A stretch of DNA of 17,726 nucleotides, from positions 1 through 17,726 of the forward strand of contig JBKEDF010000097.1 of the NCBI GenBank assembly GCA_047975325.1. Direction: 5' to 3'. The notes beneath the pieces were generated by a model, which saw only the letters and a list, made by a program, of their open reading frames with translations, did no database searches and had not been told where the DNA came from. Every line of letters begins with the position of its first letter. Position 1 is the first letter of the stretch. Below, piece after piece: positions 6,831 through 14,583 of the stretch. A program made the translations under genes and the position numbers. The DNA is from JBKEDF01 sp047975325. Lineage in GTDB: Bacteria; Pseudomonadota; Alphaproteobacteria; Rhodobacterales; Rhodobacteraceae.

Positions 6831-7796
6831 ATGAAAAACACCCTGTTCAAGATGCTCGGCACATCCGCGCTTGTCACGCTGGTTTCCGGCGCAGCCTATG
6901 CATCCGAATGCATCGCCCCGGCCAATCCCGGTGGTGGCTGGGATTTCACCTGCCGCCAGATCGGACGAATCATGCAGGAAATCGGCGCGATTGACGCCCC
7001 GATGCAGGTTACCAACATGGCCGGTGCCGGCGGAGGCGTCGCCTTCGCCCATGTCGCAACGGAACGGGTCGATGATGCGGAACTGATCGTTGCCGCCTCT
7101 TCGGCCACCACAACACGGCTGGCACAAAACGCCTATGGTGGCGCAACCGCGGATCAGGTCCGTTTCCTGGGCGCAATCGGTGGTGATCCGGGCGTTATCG
7201 TCGTGGCCAAGGACAGCCCCATCCAGTCGCTCGACGACATGGTGAAGATGATCAAGGCCGATCCCGGCTCGGTCGCCTTCGCGGGTGGTTCCGCCGTGGG
7301 CGGGTTCGATCATATCAAGCCCCTGCAGATCATGAAGGCGGCGGGTTTCGATGATATCACCAAGGTCAAATATATCGGTGTCGATGGCGGTGCGGATGCA
7401 ATCACCCAGACGGTGGGCGGTTTCACACAGGCCATGACCGGCGACATGTCCGAAATCGTGGGCTTCATCAAATCGGGTGATGTCCGTGCAATTGCCGTTC
7501 TGACCGAAGAACGCGTGCCGGGATTTGACGATATCCCCACCGCACGGGAACAAGGGTACGACGTTGTCGCGGTCAACTGGCGCGGGCTTTACGTGCCCAA
7601 GAACATTTCGGATGAACAATTTGCCGCCTGGGGCGAACGGTTGCAGCAGGTTGCAGATAGTGAACAATGGCAGCAGGCCATGGCCGAAAACGGTCTTGCC
7701 CCCTTCACCAAGATCGGGGACGATTTCCAGAACTGGGTGGATAATGTGATTGCCGAAACCAAGGCGCTGTCGCAGGAAATCGGGGTTATCCAGTAA
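6831..7796 (+). CDS. tctC: Tripartite tricarboxylate transporter substrate-binding protein
   Basis: 321-residue periplasmic binding protein of the TctC (Bug) family, which captures an organic acid and delivers it to the TctB/TctA membrane complex. The signal peptide covers residues 1-24 (MKNTLFKMLG start, cleavage after AYA). The mature protein begins near SECIAP and has the ligand-loop motif NPGGGWDFTCR at about 32-42; C27 and C41 could form a disulphide. The second typical Gly-rich loop is NMAGAGGGVAF (62-72). ATG 6831 follows GGGAGG (6819-6824); an ATG at 6768 in frame would place a charged segment before the signal peptide. The TAATG junction overlaps tctB by one base. Substrate cannot be read from sequence: citrate and related acids are the family default. 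No TctDE-type two-component genes are in the window. Confidence 0.93.
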   Translation: MKNTLFKMLGTSALVTLVSGAAYASECIAPANPGGGWDFTCRQIGRIMQEIGAIDAPMQVTNMAGAGGGVAFAHVATERVDDAELIVAASSATTTRLAQNAYGGATADQVRFLGAIGGDPGVIVVAKDSPIQSLDDMVKMIKADPGSVAFAGGSAVGGFDHIKPLQIMKAAGFDDITKVKYIGVDGGADAITQTVGGFTQAMTGDMSEIVGFIKSGDVRAIAVLTEERVPGFDDIPTAREQGYDVVAVNWRGLYVPKNISDEQFAAWGERLQQVADSEQWQQAMAENGLAPFTKIGDDFQNWVDNVIAETKALSQEIGVIQ

Positions 7797-8236
7797 TGAG
7801 AGGAGACCGGATCTTTGGTCTGGTCATGATTGTGGTGGCGCTGGGGTATATCTTCAGCGCCACGCAGATTCAGACCAGCTTCATGTCGGACCCGGTCGGG
7901 CCACGGGTTTTTCCCCTGATGGTCGCCGGGGTGGTAATCCTCTGTTCACTCACGATGATCCTGAAACCCGACCCGGATGTGGAATGGCCCGTCGGAGCGA
8001 TGCTTTTGAACCTTGGTATCGCACTGGCGGTATTGCTGGGCTATGCGATGACAATCCGCCCCCTGGGTTTCATCCTGCCCACGCTGGTGGCCTCGGCGGT
8101 CTTGAGCTATCAGATCAATCCCCGCCCCGGCCCTGCGCTGATAACCGGTGCAGGTCTGGCATTTGGCCTGTTCCTCCTTTTCCGTTTCGTGCTTGGGCTG
8201 GGCCTTCAGGGCCTGCCGCGCGGCCTGACGGGTTAG
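7796..8236 (+). CDS. tctB: Tripartite tricarboxylate transporter small membrane subunit
   Basis: 146-residue TctB-family protein with about four membrane segments (near 7-24, 39-57, 68-88 and 110-135), the normal size and layout for the small subunit. It partners TctA in the inner membrane in Na+- or proton-coupled uptake of substrate delivered by TctC. Typical features are the MRGDRIFGLVMIVVALGY start and DPVGPRVFPLMVAG before the second span. The start codon overlaps the tctC stop (TAATG), so it is translationally coupled; its own ribosome binding site is weak (AGGAAAT further upstream). tctA follows 12 bases downstream. Confidence 0.9.
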   Translation: MRGDRIFGLVMIVVALGYIFSATQIQTSFMSDPVGPRVFPLMVAGVVILCSLTMILKPDPDVEWPVGAMLLNLGIALAVLLGYAMTIRPLGFILPTLVASAVLSYQINPRPGPALITGAGLAFGLFLLFRFVLGLGLQGLPRGLTG

Positions 8237-8248
8237 GGAGGCCACATC

Positions 8249-9769
8249 ATGGAAATGGATGTTATCTCCAACCTCTCGCTGGGTTTTTCCATCGCGCTGA
8301 GCCCATGGACATTGCTTCTGGCGCTTGTCGGCTGCTTCGTCGGGACGATTGTCGGCGCCCTGCCGGGGCTTGGCCCCTCAAATGGCGTGGCGCTGCTGAT
8401 CCCGATTTCCTTTTCGATGGGGCTTGATGCGATCTCGGCGCTGGTGCTGCTGACCTCGGTTTATTACGGGGCCATGTATGGCGGACGGATCTCTTCGATC
8501 CTGTTGAATATCCCCGGCGATGAGCCTGCAATGATGACCACGCTCGACGGATATCCGATGGCCAAGAAGGGTCTGGCAGGCGATGCGCTGGTGATTTCCG
8601 GTGTGGCCTCCTTCGTGGGCGCGCTGACCGCGACGATCGGGCTTGCGCTGATGGCGCCGTTGCTGGCGCGCGTGGCCTTCCAGTTCGGCCCGGCGGAATA
8701 TTTCGCGCTTTATATGTTGGCTTTCTGTACATTGGGCGGTGTCGGATCGAACAATCAGGCCAAGGCCGCACTGGCCGCAGCACTGGGATTGGGAATAGCC
8801 ATGATCGGGCTGGACAAGACCACCGGCATGCCGCGATTCACCTTCGGCAACCTGCACCTGATGGACGGGGTTGATTTTCTGGTCGCCATCGTGGGGCTTT
8901 TTGCCATCGCAGAGGTGTTTCACTTCATCGAAACCCATGGCAAGGACAGCGCCATTGGCGTGAAGCTGGGCAAGATCGGGATTCCCTGGGCCGCGCTGAA
9001 ACGGTCAACCGGGTCCATGGCGCGCGGCACGGGGATCGGCTTTATCGCGGGGATCCTGCCGGGTGCCGGGGCATCACTGGGATCTTTCCTTGCCTATATG
9101 GCGGAAAAATCAGTGGCCCGGGACAAGGCAACATTTGGCACGGGCAACCCCAAGGGCGTGGCCGCACCGGAGGCAGGCAACAATGCCGCCGCCGGGGGCG
9201 CGCTTGTCCCGATGCTGACGCTGGGGGTTCCAGGTTCAGGCACGACGGCGGTATTGCTGGCGCTGCTTCTGACGCTGAACATCACGCCAGGGCCCCTTCT
9301 GTTCACCGAAAGGCCGGAGGTCGTCTGGTCCCTGATCGCGGCACTGATCATCGCCAACTTCATGCTTCTGATCCTGAATGTGCCGATGGTGAAGATCTTC
9401 GTGAAGGTCCTGTCCGTTCCGTCCTGGATCCTGCTGCCCGGGGTGACGATGGTTGCCTTTGTCGGGATCTATTCACTGACAGGGTCAAGTTTCGACATGA
9501 TCCTGATGGTCGCGTTCGGGGTGCTCGGATATATCTGTCGCAAGCTCGATATTCCAACCGTGCCAATCATTCTTGGCATCCTTCTGGGCAATGCGATGGA
9601 GGACAACCTGCGTCGGGCCATGGTATTGTCGGACGGGAACTGGAGTTATCTCTTTTCCTCCCCGATTGCCGTCGGGCTATGGATCGCGGCCGTGTTGGGC
9701 TTTATCGCCCCGCTTTTCCTGCGGCGTTTTCTCAAGAAGCCTCCGATGCCGGAAACCGACGAAACCTGA
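8249..9769 (+). CDS. tctA: Tripartite tricarboxylate transporter large membrane subunit
   Basis: 506-residue polytopic membrane protein of the TctA family, the permease that moves organic acid across the inner membrane. The family's internal duplication is visible: GALPGLGPSNGVAL at 36-49 and GILPGAGASLGSFL at 268-281. Other signature segments are YGAMYGGRISSILLNIPGD (73-91), with GYPMAKKG just after it, and APEAGNNAAAGGALVPMLTL (306-325), followed by a GVPGSGTT loop. Length is normal for TctA. ATG 8249 has GGGAGG seven bases upstream; a second ATG two codons later is possible. It is the last gene of tctCBA and is followed four bases after its stop by a strong hairpin. Confidence 0.95.
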   Translation: MEMDVISNLSLGFSIALSPWTLLLALVGCFVGTIVGALPGLGPSNGVALLIPISFSMGLDAISALVLLTSVYYGAMYGGRISSILLNIPGDEPAMMTTLDGYPMAKKGLAGDALVISGVASFVGALTATIGLALMAPLLARVAFQFGPAEYFALYMLAFCTLGGVGSNNQAKAALAAALGLGIAMIGLDKTTGMPRFTFGNLHLMDGVDFLVAIVGLFAIAEVFHFIETHGKDSAIGVKLGKIGIPWAALKRSTGSMARGTGIGFIAGILPGAGASLGSFLAYMAEKSVARDKATFGTGNPKGVAAPEAGNNAAAGGALVPMLTLGVPGSGTTAVLLALLLTLNITPGPLLFTERPEVVWSLIAALIIANFMLLILNVPMVKIFVKVLSVPSWILLPGVTMVAFVGIYSLTGSSFDMILMVAFGVLGYICRKLDIPTVPIILGILLGNAMEDNLRRAMVLSDGNWSYLFSSPIAVGLWIAAVLGFIAPLFLRRFLKKPPMPETDET

Positions 9770-9773
9770 CCTC

Positions 9774-9803
9774 CTTGCGGGCCCGGGCACATGGGCCCGC
9801 AAG
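9774..9803 (+). terminator. Strong hairpin ending tctCBA
   Basis: CTTGCGGGCCC (9774-9784) is the exact reverse complement of GGGCCCGCAAG (9793-9803), an 11-pair stem with an 8-base loop, starting four bases after the tctA stop. The sequence after it (AGTACTTT) has only a short T-run. Very likely the transcription end of the transporter operon. Confidence 0.75.
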
Positions 9804-9814
9804 AGTACTTTCAC

Positions 9815-9823
9815 GGGGGGGGG
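9815..9823 (+). repeat. Run of nine G, overlapping a GGGGATCCCC palindrome
   Basis: Nine consecutive G residues lie 36 bases upstream of the lipoprotein start, between the tct terminator and its ribosome binding site. The last four G form a GGGGATCCCC palindrome (9820-9829). Such a tract can slip during replication and is also prone to sequencing error. Confidence 0.6.
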
Positions 9824-9858
9824 ATCCCCTGCAAGATCAAAAGCTGAAGGGAAAAAAC

Positions 9859-10113
9859 ATGAAGATTTGGGCCGGGATTGCCGGACTTATGTTACTTGGG
9901 GGCTGCGTGACCACGCAAAGCGGGGCCGATGGTTCAGTCGTGGATCTGCCCGAAAACGTCATCCAGATCGCCGCGCCGAACCAGAACCTCGTTTCGGCAC
10001 GCCTGGCGGGGGATGGGTGTTACTGGTATCGCCATGTCGGTCCGGTTGAAACCGTCATGCTGCCGCTTCGGACCCGCGAAGGGCGACCGATCTGCACGCA
10101 GCCCCGCAGTTGA
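9859..10113 (+). CDS. Small lipoprotein, function unknown
   Basis: 84-residue protein with a lipoprotein signal: MKIWAGIAGLMLLGGC, lipobox LGGC with the acylated Cys at residue 16. The residue after Cys is Val rather than Asp, which suggests sorting to the outer membrane if the E. coli rule holds. The mature part is short and contains Cys at 54 and 78 (GDGCYWYRHVGPVETVML and RPICTQ), which could form a disulphide. ATG 9859 is supported by AAGGGA upstream. It follows the tct terminator, so it is probably its own unit, and it converges with the L,D-transpeptidase gene. I do not recognise the family; short lipoproteins of this type are common in Rhodobacterales. Confidence 0.75.
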   Translation: MKIWAGIAGLMLLGGCVTTQSGADGSVVDLPENVIQIAAPNQNLVSARLAGDGCYWYRHVGPVETVMLPLRTREGRPICTQPRS

Positions 10114-10132
10114 TCCGACTTCGCGCGCTGCT

Positions 10133-10147
10133 GCGCCCATGGGGCGC
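10133..10147. terminator. Hairpin between convergent genes
   Basis: GCGCCC (10133-10138) pairs with GGGCGC (10142-10147) over an ATG loop, in the 45-base gap between the lipoprotein stop and the end of the L,D-transpeptidase gene. Outer CGCGC and GCGCG runs could extend it. It could serve both strands; no T-run is present. Confidence 0.45.
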
Positions 10148-10158
10148 GCGATATCCGG

Positions 10159-10824
10159 TCAGCTTTGCGCGCCGGGGGCATCTTCGGGCGGGTAAAGATA
10201 GGCGGTCGATCCAACTGCGACCTGATCGTAAAGCCCTATGATATGCGGCATCACCATGCGGACACAGCCTGAGCTTGACCGCTGCCCGATCGATCGCGGA
10301 TAGGGCGTGCCGTGAATCCGCAGATAGGTATCCCGGTTCCCGACATAAAGATAAAAGGCCCGCGAACCGAGCGGGTTGGTCGGTCCGCCTGCCACCCCAT
10401 CGGCGAATTGGGCATAATCCTCCGGGTCGCGACGGATCATGGCGGCGGTAGGCCGCCAGTTCGGCCATTTCACCTTGCGCCGGATCGTATAGGTTCCGGG
10501 TTCGTAAAGATTGCCACGCGCAATCGCGACACCGAAACGCAGCGCGGTGCCATCCCCCCGGATATGATACAGATAGCGCGCGACCGCATCGACATGGATA
10601 TCCCCTGCCCTCAAGCCGTCATTGGCCTCAACCAGCTTGGGCAGGAACCGGGAATGGAACCCCCAGGGATTGGTCGTCGCGGGGTCGTAATTCAGTGGCG
10701 TCACCTGGGCATCCCAGGCCGCCCATTGCGATGGCCCGGCTTGCGCATTGGCCAGGGTTGGAATGGCAATCGGCGTCGAAAAGAGCGCCGCCGAAGTCGT
10801 TATAAAATGGCGTCGGGTCAGCAT
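10159..10824 (-). CDS. L,D-transpeptidase (YkuD domain), Tat-type signal
   Basis: 221-residue exported enzyme of the YkuD family, which forms 3-3 peptidoglycan cross-links or attaches proteins to peptidoglycan in the periplasm. Residues 1-27 look like a twin-arginine signal (LTRRHFITTSAALF, cleavage near ANA). The catalytic region is intact: HG at 171-172, then SSSGCVRM at 183-190 with nucleophile C187 and R189. Upstream parts match a common alphaproteobacterial subgroup (WGFHSRFLPKLVEA, GTYTIRRKVKWPNW, GGPTNPLGSRAFYL). The start at 10824 is supported by AGGAGG on the minus strand just upstream. An in-frame extension to 10938 would bury the signal peptide. It has no co-directional neighbour at short range and is probably monocistronic. 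Whether it makes cross-links or attaches a lipoprotein is not readable. Confidence 0.92.
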   Translation of the reverse strand: MLTRRHFITTSAALFSTPIAIPTLANAQAGPSQWAAWDAQVTPLNYDPATTNPWGFHSRFLPKLVEANDGLRAGDIHVDAVARYLYHIRGDGTALRFGVAIARGNLYEPGTYTIRRKVKWPNWRPTAAMIRRDPEDYAQFADGVAGGPTNPLGSRAFYLYVGNRDTYLRIHGTPYPRSIGQRSSSGCVRMVMPHIIGLYDQVAVGSTAYLYPPEDAPGAQS

Positions 10825-10961
10825 CTTGATCCTCCTGCGCCCTTTCGGGTCAATATGGCTTGTCCGGATATTTCGCCCGATGGGCGCCCCGGAACATGGG
10901 GCATCGCCCCGTCGTTCTGGCCCTTTAACCCGAACCAATATTCAAAAACAAACAGTCAGTT

Positions 10962-10990
10962 TATAATGTTTATAGAAATGCACCTGACAG
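10962..10990 (-). promoter_or_regulatory. Possible promoter of the L,D-transpeptidase gene
   Basis: On the minus strand CTGTCA (10985-10990) is followed after 16-17 bases by CATTAT/ATTATA, within an AT-rich patch carrying a direct repeat of TATAAAC. It would give a leader of about 130 bases before the gene. The match to sigma-70 hexamers is partial, so this is only a candidate. The rest of 10825-11000 shows nothing I can name. Confidence 0.3.
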
Positions 10991-11000
10991 GACCAGCCCC

Positions 11001-11408
11001 TCACGGTGTTTTGACAAGCTTGTCAGCCCCCGCCAGATCCCCCAGGATGGGACAATCGGGCCGGTGGTCGCCCTGGCAGGCATCGACCAGATGGGAAAGC
11101 GTTGTCCGCATCGATTGCAATTGTGTGATCTTGTCATCGATTGCCGCAAGATGTTCCTGCGCCACCGCCTTGACCTGGGCACTTTCGCGGGTTTCATCCT
11201 CATAGAGCCCCAGCAGCGTCCGGCAATCCTCAATCGAAAACCCCAATGCCCGGGCGCGGCCCAGAAAGGCCAGCTTGTGCAAATCGCTTTCGCGGAACGC
11301 ACGATATCCGTTATGGCTGCGCAAGGGACACACAAGGCCGATATCCTCATAATAACGGATGGTCTTGGGGGGGATGCCCGAACGTTCCGCCACTTCCCCG
11401 ATATTCAT
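11001..11408 (-). CDS. cueR: Copper-responsive MerR-family regulator CueR
   Basis: 135-residue MerR-family activator that senses Cu+ (and Ag+/Au+ in known members) and remodels promoters with over-long spacers. The winged helix is at the N-terminus (MNIGEVAERSGIPPKTIRYYEDIGLV, then GYRAF and the FLGRARALGFSIEDCRTLL helix). A dimerisation coiled coil covers about 75-110. The metal-binding loop has CueR spacing: C111 and C119 in CQGDHRPDCPI, with a Ser at 76 near the site typical of monovalent-metal sensors. The start at 11408 is chosen from AGGAG on the minus strand and the MNIGEV family start; its ribosome binding site overlaps the copA stop. It is the second gene of the copA operon, so it should be autoregulated. 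Confidence 0.95.
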   Translation of the reverse strand: MNIGEVAERSGIPPKTIRYYEDIGLVCPLRSHNGYRAFRESDLHKLAFLGRARALGFSIEDCRTLLGLYEDETRESAQVKAVAQEHLAAIDDKITQLQSMRTTLSHLVDACQGDHRPDCPILGDLAGADKLVKTP

Positions 11409-11418
11409 CTGCGATCTC

Positions 11419-13929
11419 CTATTCTGCGGGCTGTGCAACCCTGTTCAACCTGTCCGACGGTGCCGCGCGACCCTCATCCATGACCGGGGCAATCCGGCGC
11501 AACCGCAGGGCATTGGTCAGAACCGAAACCGACGAAAGCGCCATCGCCCCTGCGGCAAAGACCGGCGAAAGCAGAATTCCGAAAGCCGGATAAAGCACCC
11601 CGGCGGCAACCGGGATCAGCGCGACATTATATCCAAAGGCCCAGATAAGGTTCTGGCGGATATTGGTCATCGTCCGTTTCGAAACCTCGACAGCATTCAC
11701 CACGCCGCGCAGATCACCCGACATCAGGACAACATCGGCAGATTCGATGGCGACATCCGTCCCCGTCCCAATGGCAATGCCAACCTCGGCATGGGCAAGC
11801 GCCGGGGCATCGTTGATGCCATCACCCACAAAGGCGATCTTCCGCCTACCCGCGCGCAGATCGTCAAGGGCCGCGACCTTGCCATCGGGCAACACGCCCG
11901 CAATCACCTGATCAATACCGGTTTCCCGCGCGATGGCCTCGGCCGTTTCGCGCTTGTCACCGGTAATCATGGCAACGCTGAAGCCGCGTTCATGCAGCGC
12001 CGCAATTGCCGCACGGCTGGACGGTTTCACCGGGTCCGCCACGGCAATGACTGCCGCAACACGCCCATCAACGGCAGCATAAAGCGCCGTGCGGCCGCGT
12101 TCGGCCAGGTCCCGTTCCGTTTCGGCCAATGCGGTGAAATCCACGCCTTCCCGTACCAGAAACCTGTCGGCCCCGACCAGAACGTCACGACCTTCGACTC
12201 GCGCCGCCACACCATATCCGGTGATGGAACGAAATTCCCTTGCTTCGGGAACAGTTACATCTTCACTCCGGGCGCCGCGCAGAATGGCCTCGGCTACCGG
12301 GTGTTCTGATTGTGCTTCCGCCGCCGCCACAAGGGACAGGACCTCCTGCCGCACAAAACCTTCCGCAACCACCAGATCAGTCAGTGTCGGCTTGCCCTCC
12401 GTCACAGTGCCGGTCTTGTCGAGCGCGATGATATCCACCTCGGAAAGTTCCTGAAGCGCATCACCCTTGCGGAAAAGCACACCCATTTCCGCCGCCCGGC
12501 CGGTACCGACCATGATCGAGGTCGGCGTCGCAAGCCCCATGGCACAGGGACAGGCAATGATCAGCACCGACACACCGGCCACCAGCGCGAAGGTCAGCGC
12601 CGGATCGGGACCAAAGATAAACCAGGTCAGGACCGTCAGCGCCGCAAGCGCCATCACCCCCGGCACGAACCAGAGCGTCACCCGGTCCACAAGGCCCTGA
12701 ATGGGAAGTTTCGCGCCCTGCGCCTCCTCAACCATCCGGATAATCTGGGCAAGCGTGGTATCCGCCCCCACGCGGGCCGCCCGGAATGTCAGGCTTCCGG
12801 CTCCATTGACGGTCCCTCCCGTCACCGCATCACCTGCGGATTTGGGAACCGGAACCGGTTCACCCGTGATCATGCTTTCATCGACATTGGATGTCCCAGC
12901 CGTGACCCCGCCATCCACCGGGATGCGTTCCCCCGGACGCAGGAGGATAAGATCCCCCACCCGCAGGGCATCAACATCCAGTTCCACCGTTTCACCATCG
13001 CGTAGCACACGGGCCGTCCGCGCCTGCAAGCCAAGCAATGCCTGAATTGCCGCCCCCGTCCGCCCCTTGGCCCGTGCCTCCAGCCAGCGACCAATGAGGA
13101 TCAGCACGACGATTACGGCTGCGGCCTCGAAATAGACCGCACGCACGCCTTCGGGCAGAAGCCCCGGCAGGAAGGTCGCCACCACCGAATAGCTCCAGGC
13201 CGCACCGGTGCCCACGGCCACCAGGCTGTTCATGTCCGGCGCGCCTTTCAGCAGCGCCGGAATCCCCTTGGCAAAGAAGGCCCTGCCCGGGCCGAAAAGC
13301 ACCACCGTCGCCAGCACGAACTGGATAAGCCAGGAAGTCTGGGTACCGATGGTGTTGCGGATCATCATGTGAAAGGCAGGGATCAGATGCGATCCCATCT
13401 CCAGCACGAAGACCGGAAGGGTCAGGATCGCGGCAAAGACCACCCGGCGCGACAGCTCCCGCGCTTCTTCCGCCTTCCGTTCTGTCCTGCTTTGGCTGGC
13501 ATCGGCCCGGGCAATTTCGGCCGGATAGCCGGCATCGGCGCTGACGGCCATCAGGGCGGCAGGGGTTGTCGCGCCCCCAAGATATTCGATTGTTGCCGTT
13601 TCGGCAGCAAGGTTCACCGAAACCGACAACACCCCGGGCACTGCCGCCAATGCCTTGTCCACCCGCCCTACGCAGGACGCGCAGGTCATCGAAGCCACAT
13701 TCAGCACAACCTTCGATCGGCGCGCAGGATAGCCCAGATCGTCCAGCGCATCCGCTGCAATGGCAATGCGCGCGGGATCATCCACGCTCAATGTCGCCGT
13801 TTCGGAGGCAAGGTTCACCACGACATCCGAAACGCCATCCAGCGCCTTCAGCGCCTTGTCCACCCGCCCCACACAGGAAGCACAGGTCATGGATTCGACG
13901 CCCATATTTACCCTGATCTGATCGGTCAT
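11419..13929 (-). CDS. copA: Cu+-exporting P1B-type ATPase
   Basis: 836-residue inner-membrane pump that exports Cu+ using ATP. Two N-terminal heavy-metal-binding domains carry MTCASC (Cys 16/19 and 83/86). About eight membrane spans follow. Signature motifs are all present: TGE 355-357 (actuator), CPC 460-462 (transport site), DKTGT 504-508 (phosphorylated Asp 504), SEHP 541-544, TGDK 656-659, GDGIND 702-707, and the Cu+-type residues YN near 767-768 and MALSS 796-800 in the last two spans. Length is typical. GAGGGA lies eight bases before ATG 13929. It is transcribed first in an operon with cueR, ten bases downstream, from the CueR-type promoter at 13960-13990. Nothing is missing, so it should be functional. 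Confidence 0.97.
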   Translation of the reverse strand: MTDQIRVNMGVESMTCASCVGRVDKALKALDGVSDVVVNLASETATLSVDDPARIAIAADALDDLGYPARRSKVVLNVASMTCASCVGRVDKALAAVPGVLSVSVNLAAETATIEYLGGATTPAALMAVSADAGYPAEIARADASQSRTERKAEEARELSRRVVFAAILTLPVFVLEMGSHLIPAFHMMIRNTIGTQTSWLIQFVLATVVLFGPGRAFFAKGIPALLKGAPDMNSLVAVGTGAAWSYSVVATFLPGLLPEGVRAVYFEAAAVIVVLILIGRWLEARAKGRTGAAIQALLGLQARTARVLRDGETVELDVDALRVGDLILLRPGERIPVDGGVTAGTSNVDESMITGEPVPVPKSAGDAVTGGTVNGAGSLTFRAARVGADTTLAQIIRMVEEAQGAKLPIQGLVDRVTLWFVPGVMALAALTVLTWFIFGPDPALTFALVAGVSVLIIACPCAMGLATPTSIMVGTGRAAEMGVLFRKGDALQELSEVDIIALDKTGTVTEGKPTLTDLVVAEGFVRQEVLSLVAAAEAQSEHPVAEAILRGARSEDVTVPEAREFRSITGYGVAARVEGRDVLVGADRFLVREGVDFTALAETERDLAERGRTALYAAVDGRVAAVIAVADPVKPSSRAAIAALHERGFSVAMITGDKRETAEAIARETGIDQVIAGVLPDGKVAALDDLRAGRRKIAFVGDGINDAPALAHAEVGIAIGTGTDVAIESADVVLMSGDLRGVVNAVEVSKRTMTNIRQNLIWAFGYNVALIPVAAGVLYPAFGILLSPVFAAGAMALSSVSVLTNALRLRRIAPVMDEGRAAPSDRLNRVAQPAE
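13652..13890 (-). repeat. Duplicated metal-binding-domain coding repeat in copA
   Basis: The DNA for MTCASCVGRVDKAL occurs twice, at 13652-13689 and 13853-13890, 201 bases apart, differing at 4 of 38 positions. A further similar stretch around GCAAGGTTCAC also repeats with the same offset. The two heavy-metal domains therefore arose by internal duplication, or are kept alike by gene conversion. Confidence 0.8.
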
Positions 13930-13959
13930 CGCGGAGTTCCCTCTTTCGATTTCCGAATC

Positions 13960-13990
13960 TATATAAAGTTTCCAGTCACTGGAAACTCAA
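13960..13990 (-). promoter_or_regulatory. CueR-controlled promoter of copA-cueR
   Basis: On the minus strand the -35 is TTGAGT (13985-13990) and the -10 is TATATA (13960-13965), separated by 19 bases, the over-long spacer characteristic of MerR-family activated promoters. The spacer is occupied by a perfect dyad at 13967-13987: arms AGTTTCCAGT and ACTGGAAACT around one base. The centre TTCCAGTNACTGGAA resembles known CueR boxes. It sits about 30 bases upstream of the copA start. Confidence 0.88.
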
Positions 13991-14010
13991 GGGGGCAATC
14001 GTATTTTGTC

Positions 14011-14029
14011 AAAACCCGATATCACCGGG
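14011..14029 (-). terminator. Weak terminator after the Coq10/RatA-like gene
   Basis: On the minus strand CCCG-GTGATAT-CGGG (14015-14029) is followed by TTTTG, 22 bases past the stop of the START-domain gene. The short stem with T-run is compatible with a weak intrinsic terminator, which would keep read-through away from the copA promoter just beyond. Confidence 0.4.
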
Positions 14030-14051
14030 CATTCATTGCCGGGTGCCCTGC

Positions 14052-14504
14052 TCATCCCGTCCCGTAAAGTTCCATCGCGCGGGTTTCAAAGGCCCGCACC
14101 ACGCGTTGCATCGCCTCATTGAAAACCACGCCGATGATCCCCTGCAGGATCGCATTGCGAAATTCGAAATCCACGGAAAATGCGATTTCGCATCCCCCTT
14201 CCTCCAGATCGCGGAAGGACCAGGTGGCATACATGTAACGGAAAGGCCCATCCAGATATTCCGTGTCGATCCTCCCCGCCCCGGGATAAAGCGTCACGCG
14301 GCTGCCGAACTGTTCGCGGAAAACCTTGAAGGAAATCACGAGATCGGCTTCCATCACTTCGCCCTCGGGTCCGCCCCGGCGTGACCGGATCCGCGCCGCT
14401 GCAGTCCAGGGCAGGAATTTGGGATAGGCTTCCACATCGGCTACCAGATCATACATCTGACGCGCCGTATAACGGAGATGCTTCGTTTCGGAATGGGTGG
14501 GCAT
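14052..14504 (-). CDS. Coq10/RatA-like START-domain (SRPBCC) protein
   Basis: 150-residue protein of the polyketide-cyclase/START superfamily, in the group named RatA toxin in E. coli and Coq10 in mitochondria. The mitochondrial proteins bind coenzyme Q and support respiration; in alphaproteobacteria that function is the more likely one. Visible family features: the opening MPTHSETKHLRYTARQMYDLVADVEAYPKFLPW, then VMEADLVISFKVFREQF, DGPFRYMYATWSF, and CEIAFSVDFEFRNAILQG. No signal peptide. Length is normal. The start is supported by homology; the ribosome binding site is poor. It is divergent from hpt across 79 bases that must hold both promoters. No antitoxin-like partner gene sits next to it, which argues against a toxin-antitoxin role. 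Confidence 0.85.
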   Translation of the reverse strand: MPTHSETKHLRYTARQMYDLVADVEAYPKFLPWTAAARIRSRRGGPEGEVMEADLVISFKVFREQFGSRVTLYPGAGRIDTEYLDGPFRYMYATWSFRDLEEGGCEIAFSVDFEFRNAILQGIIGVVFNEAMQRVVRAFETRAMELYGTG

Positions 14505-14583
14505 CCGTGGTCGGGGTCCGGTTTGGCGTGACTTGGCCTTTGGTAATGAGTAAACCCGAAAAGGAAATCAAGGGGCCAAAGCC

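Noticed and set aside
6567..7667. Long open frame of 366 residues on the minus strand
   Set aside because: It lies opposite tctC and the end of ktrB, is rich in His/Arg/Cys/Gly with no domain, and has no ribosome binding site. It is a GC-rich shadow of tctC.
10962..10967. Perfect TATAAT on the plus strand
   Set aside because: No plus-strand gene lies downstream and no good -35 sits 16-18 bases before it. The AT-rich patch more likely serves the minus-strand L,D-transpeptidase gene.
11012..11025. Perfect palindrome TGACAAGCTTGTCA
   Set aside because: It lies within the last codons of cueR (DKLV), so it is explained by coding sequence; no promoter-like context is near it.
14052..14504. Toxin-antitoxin interpretation of the RatA-like gene
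   Set aside because: No adjacent small antitoxin-like gene is present, and in alphaproteobacteria this family is better explained as a Coq10-type ubiquinone-binding protein.
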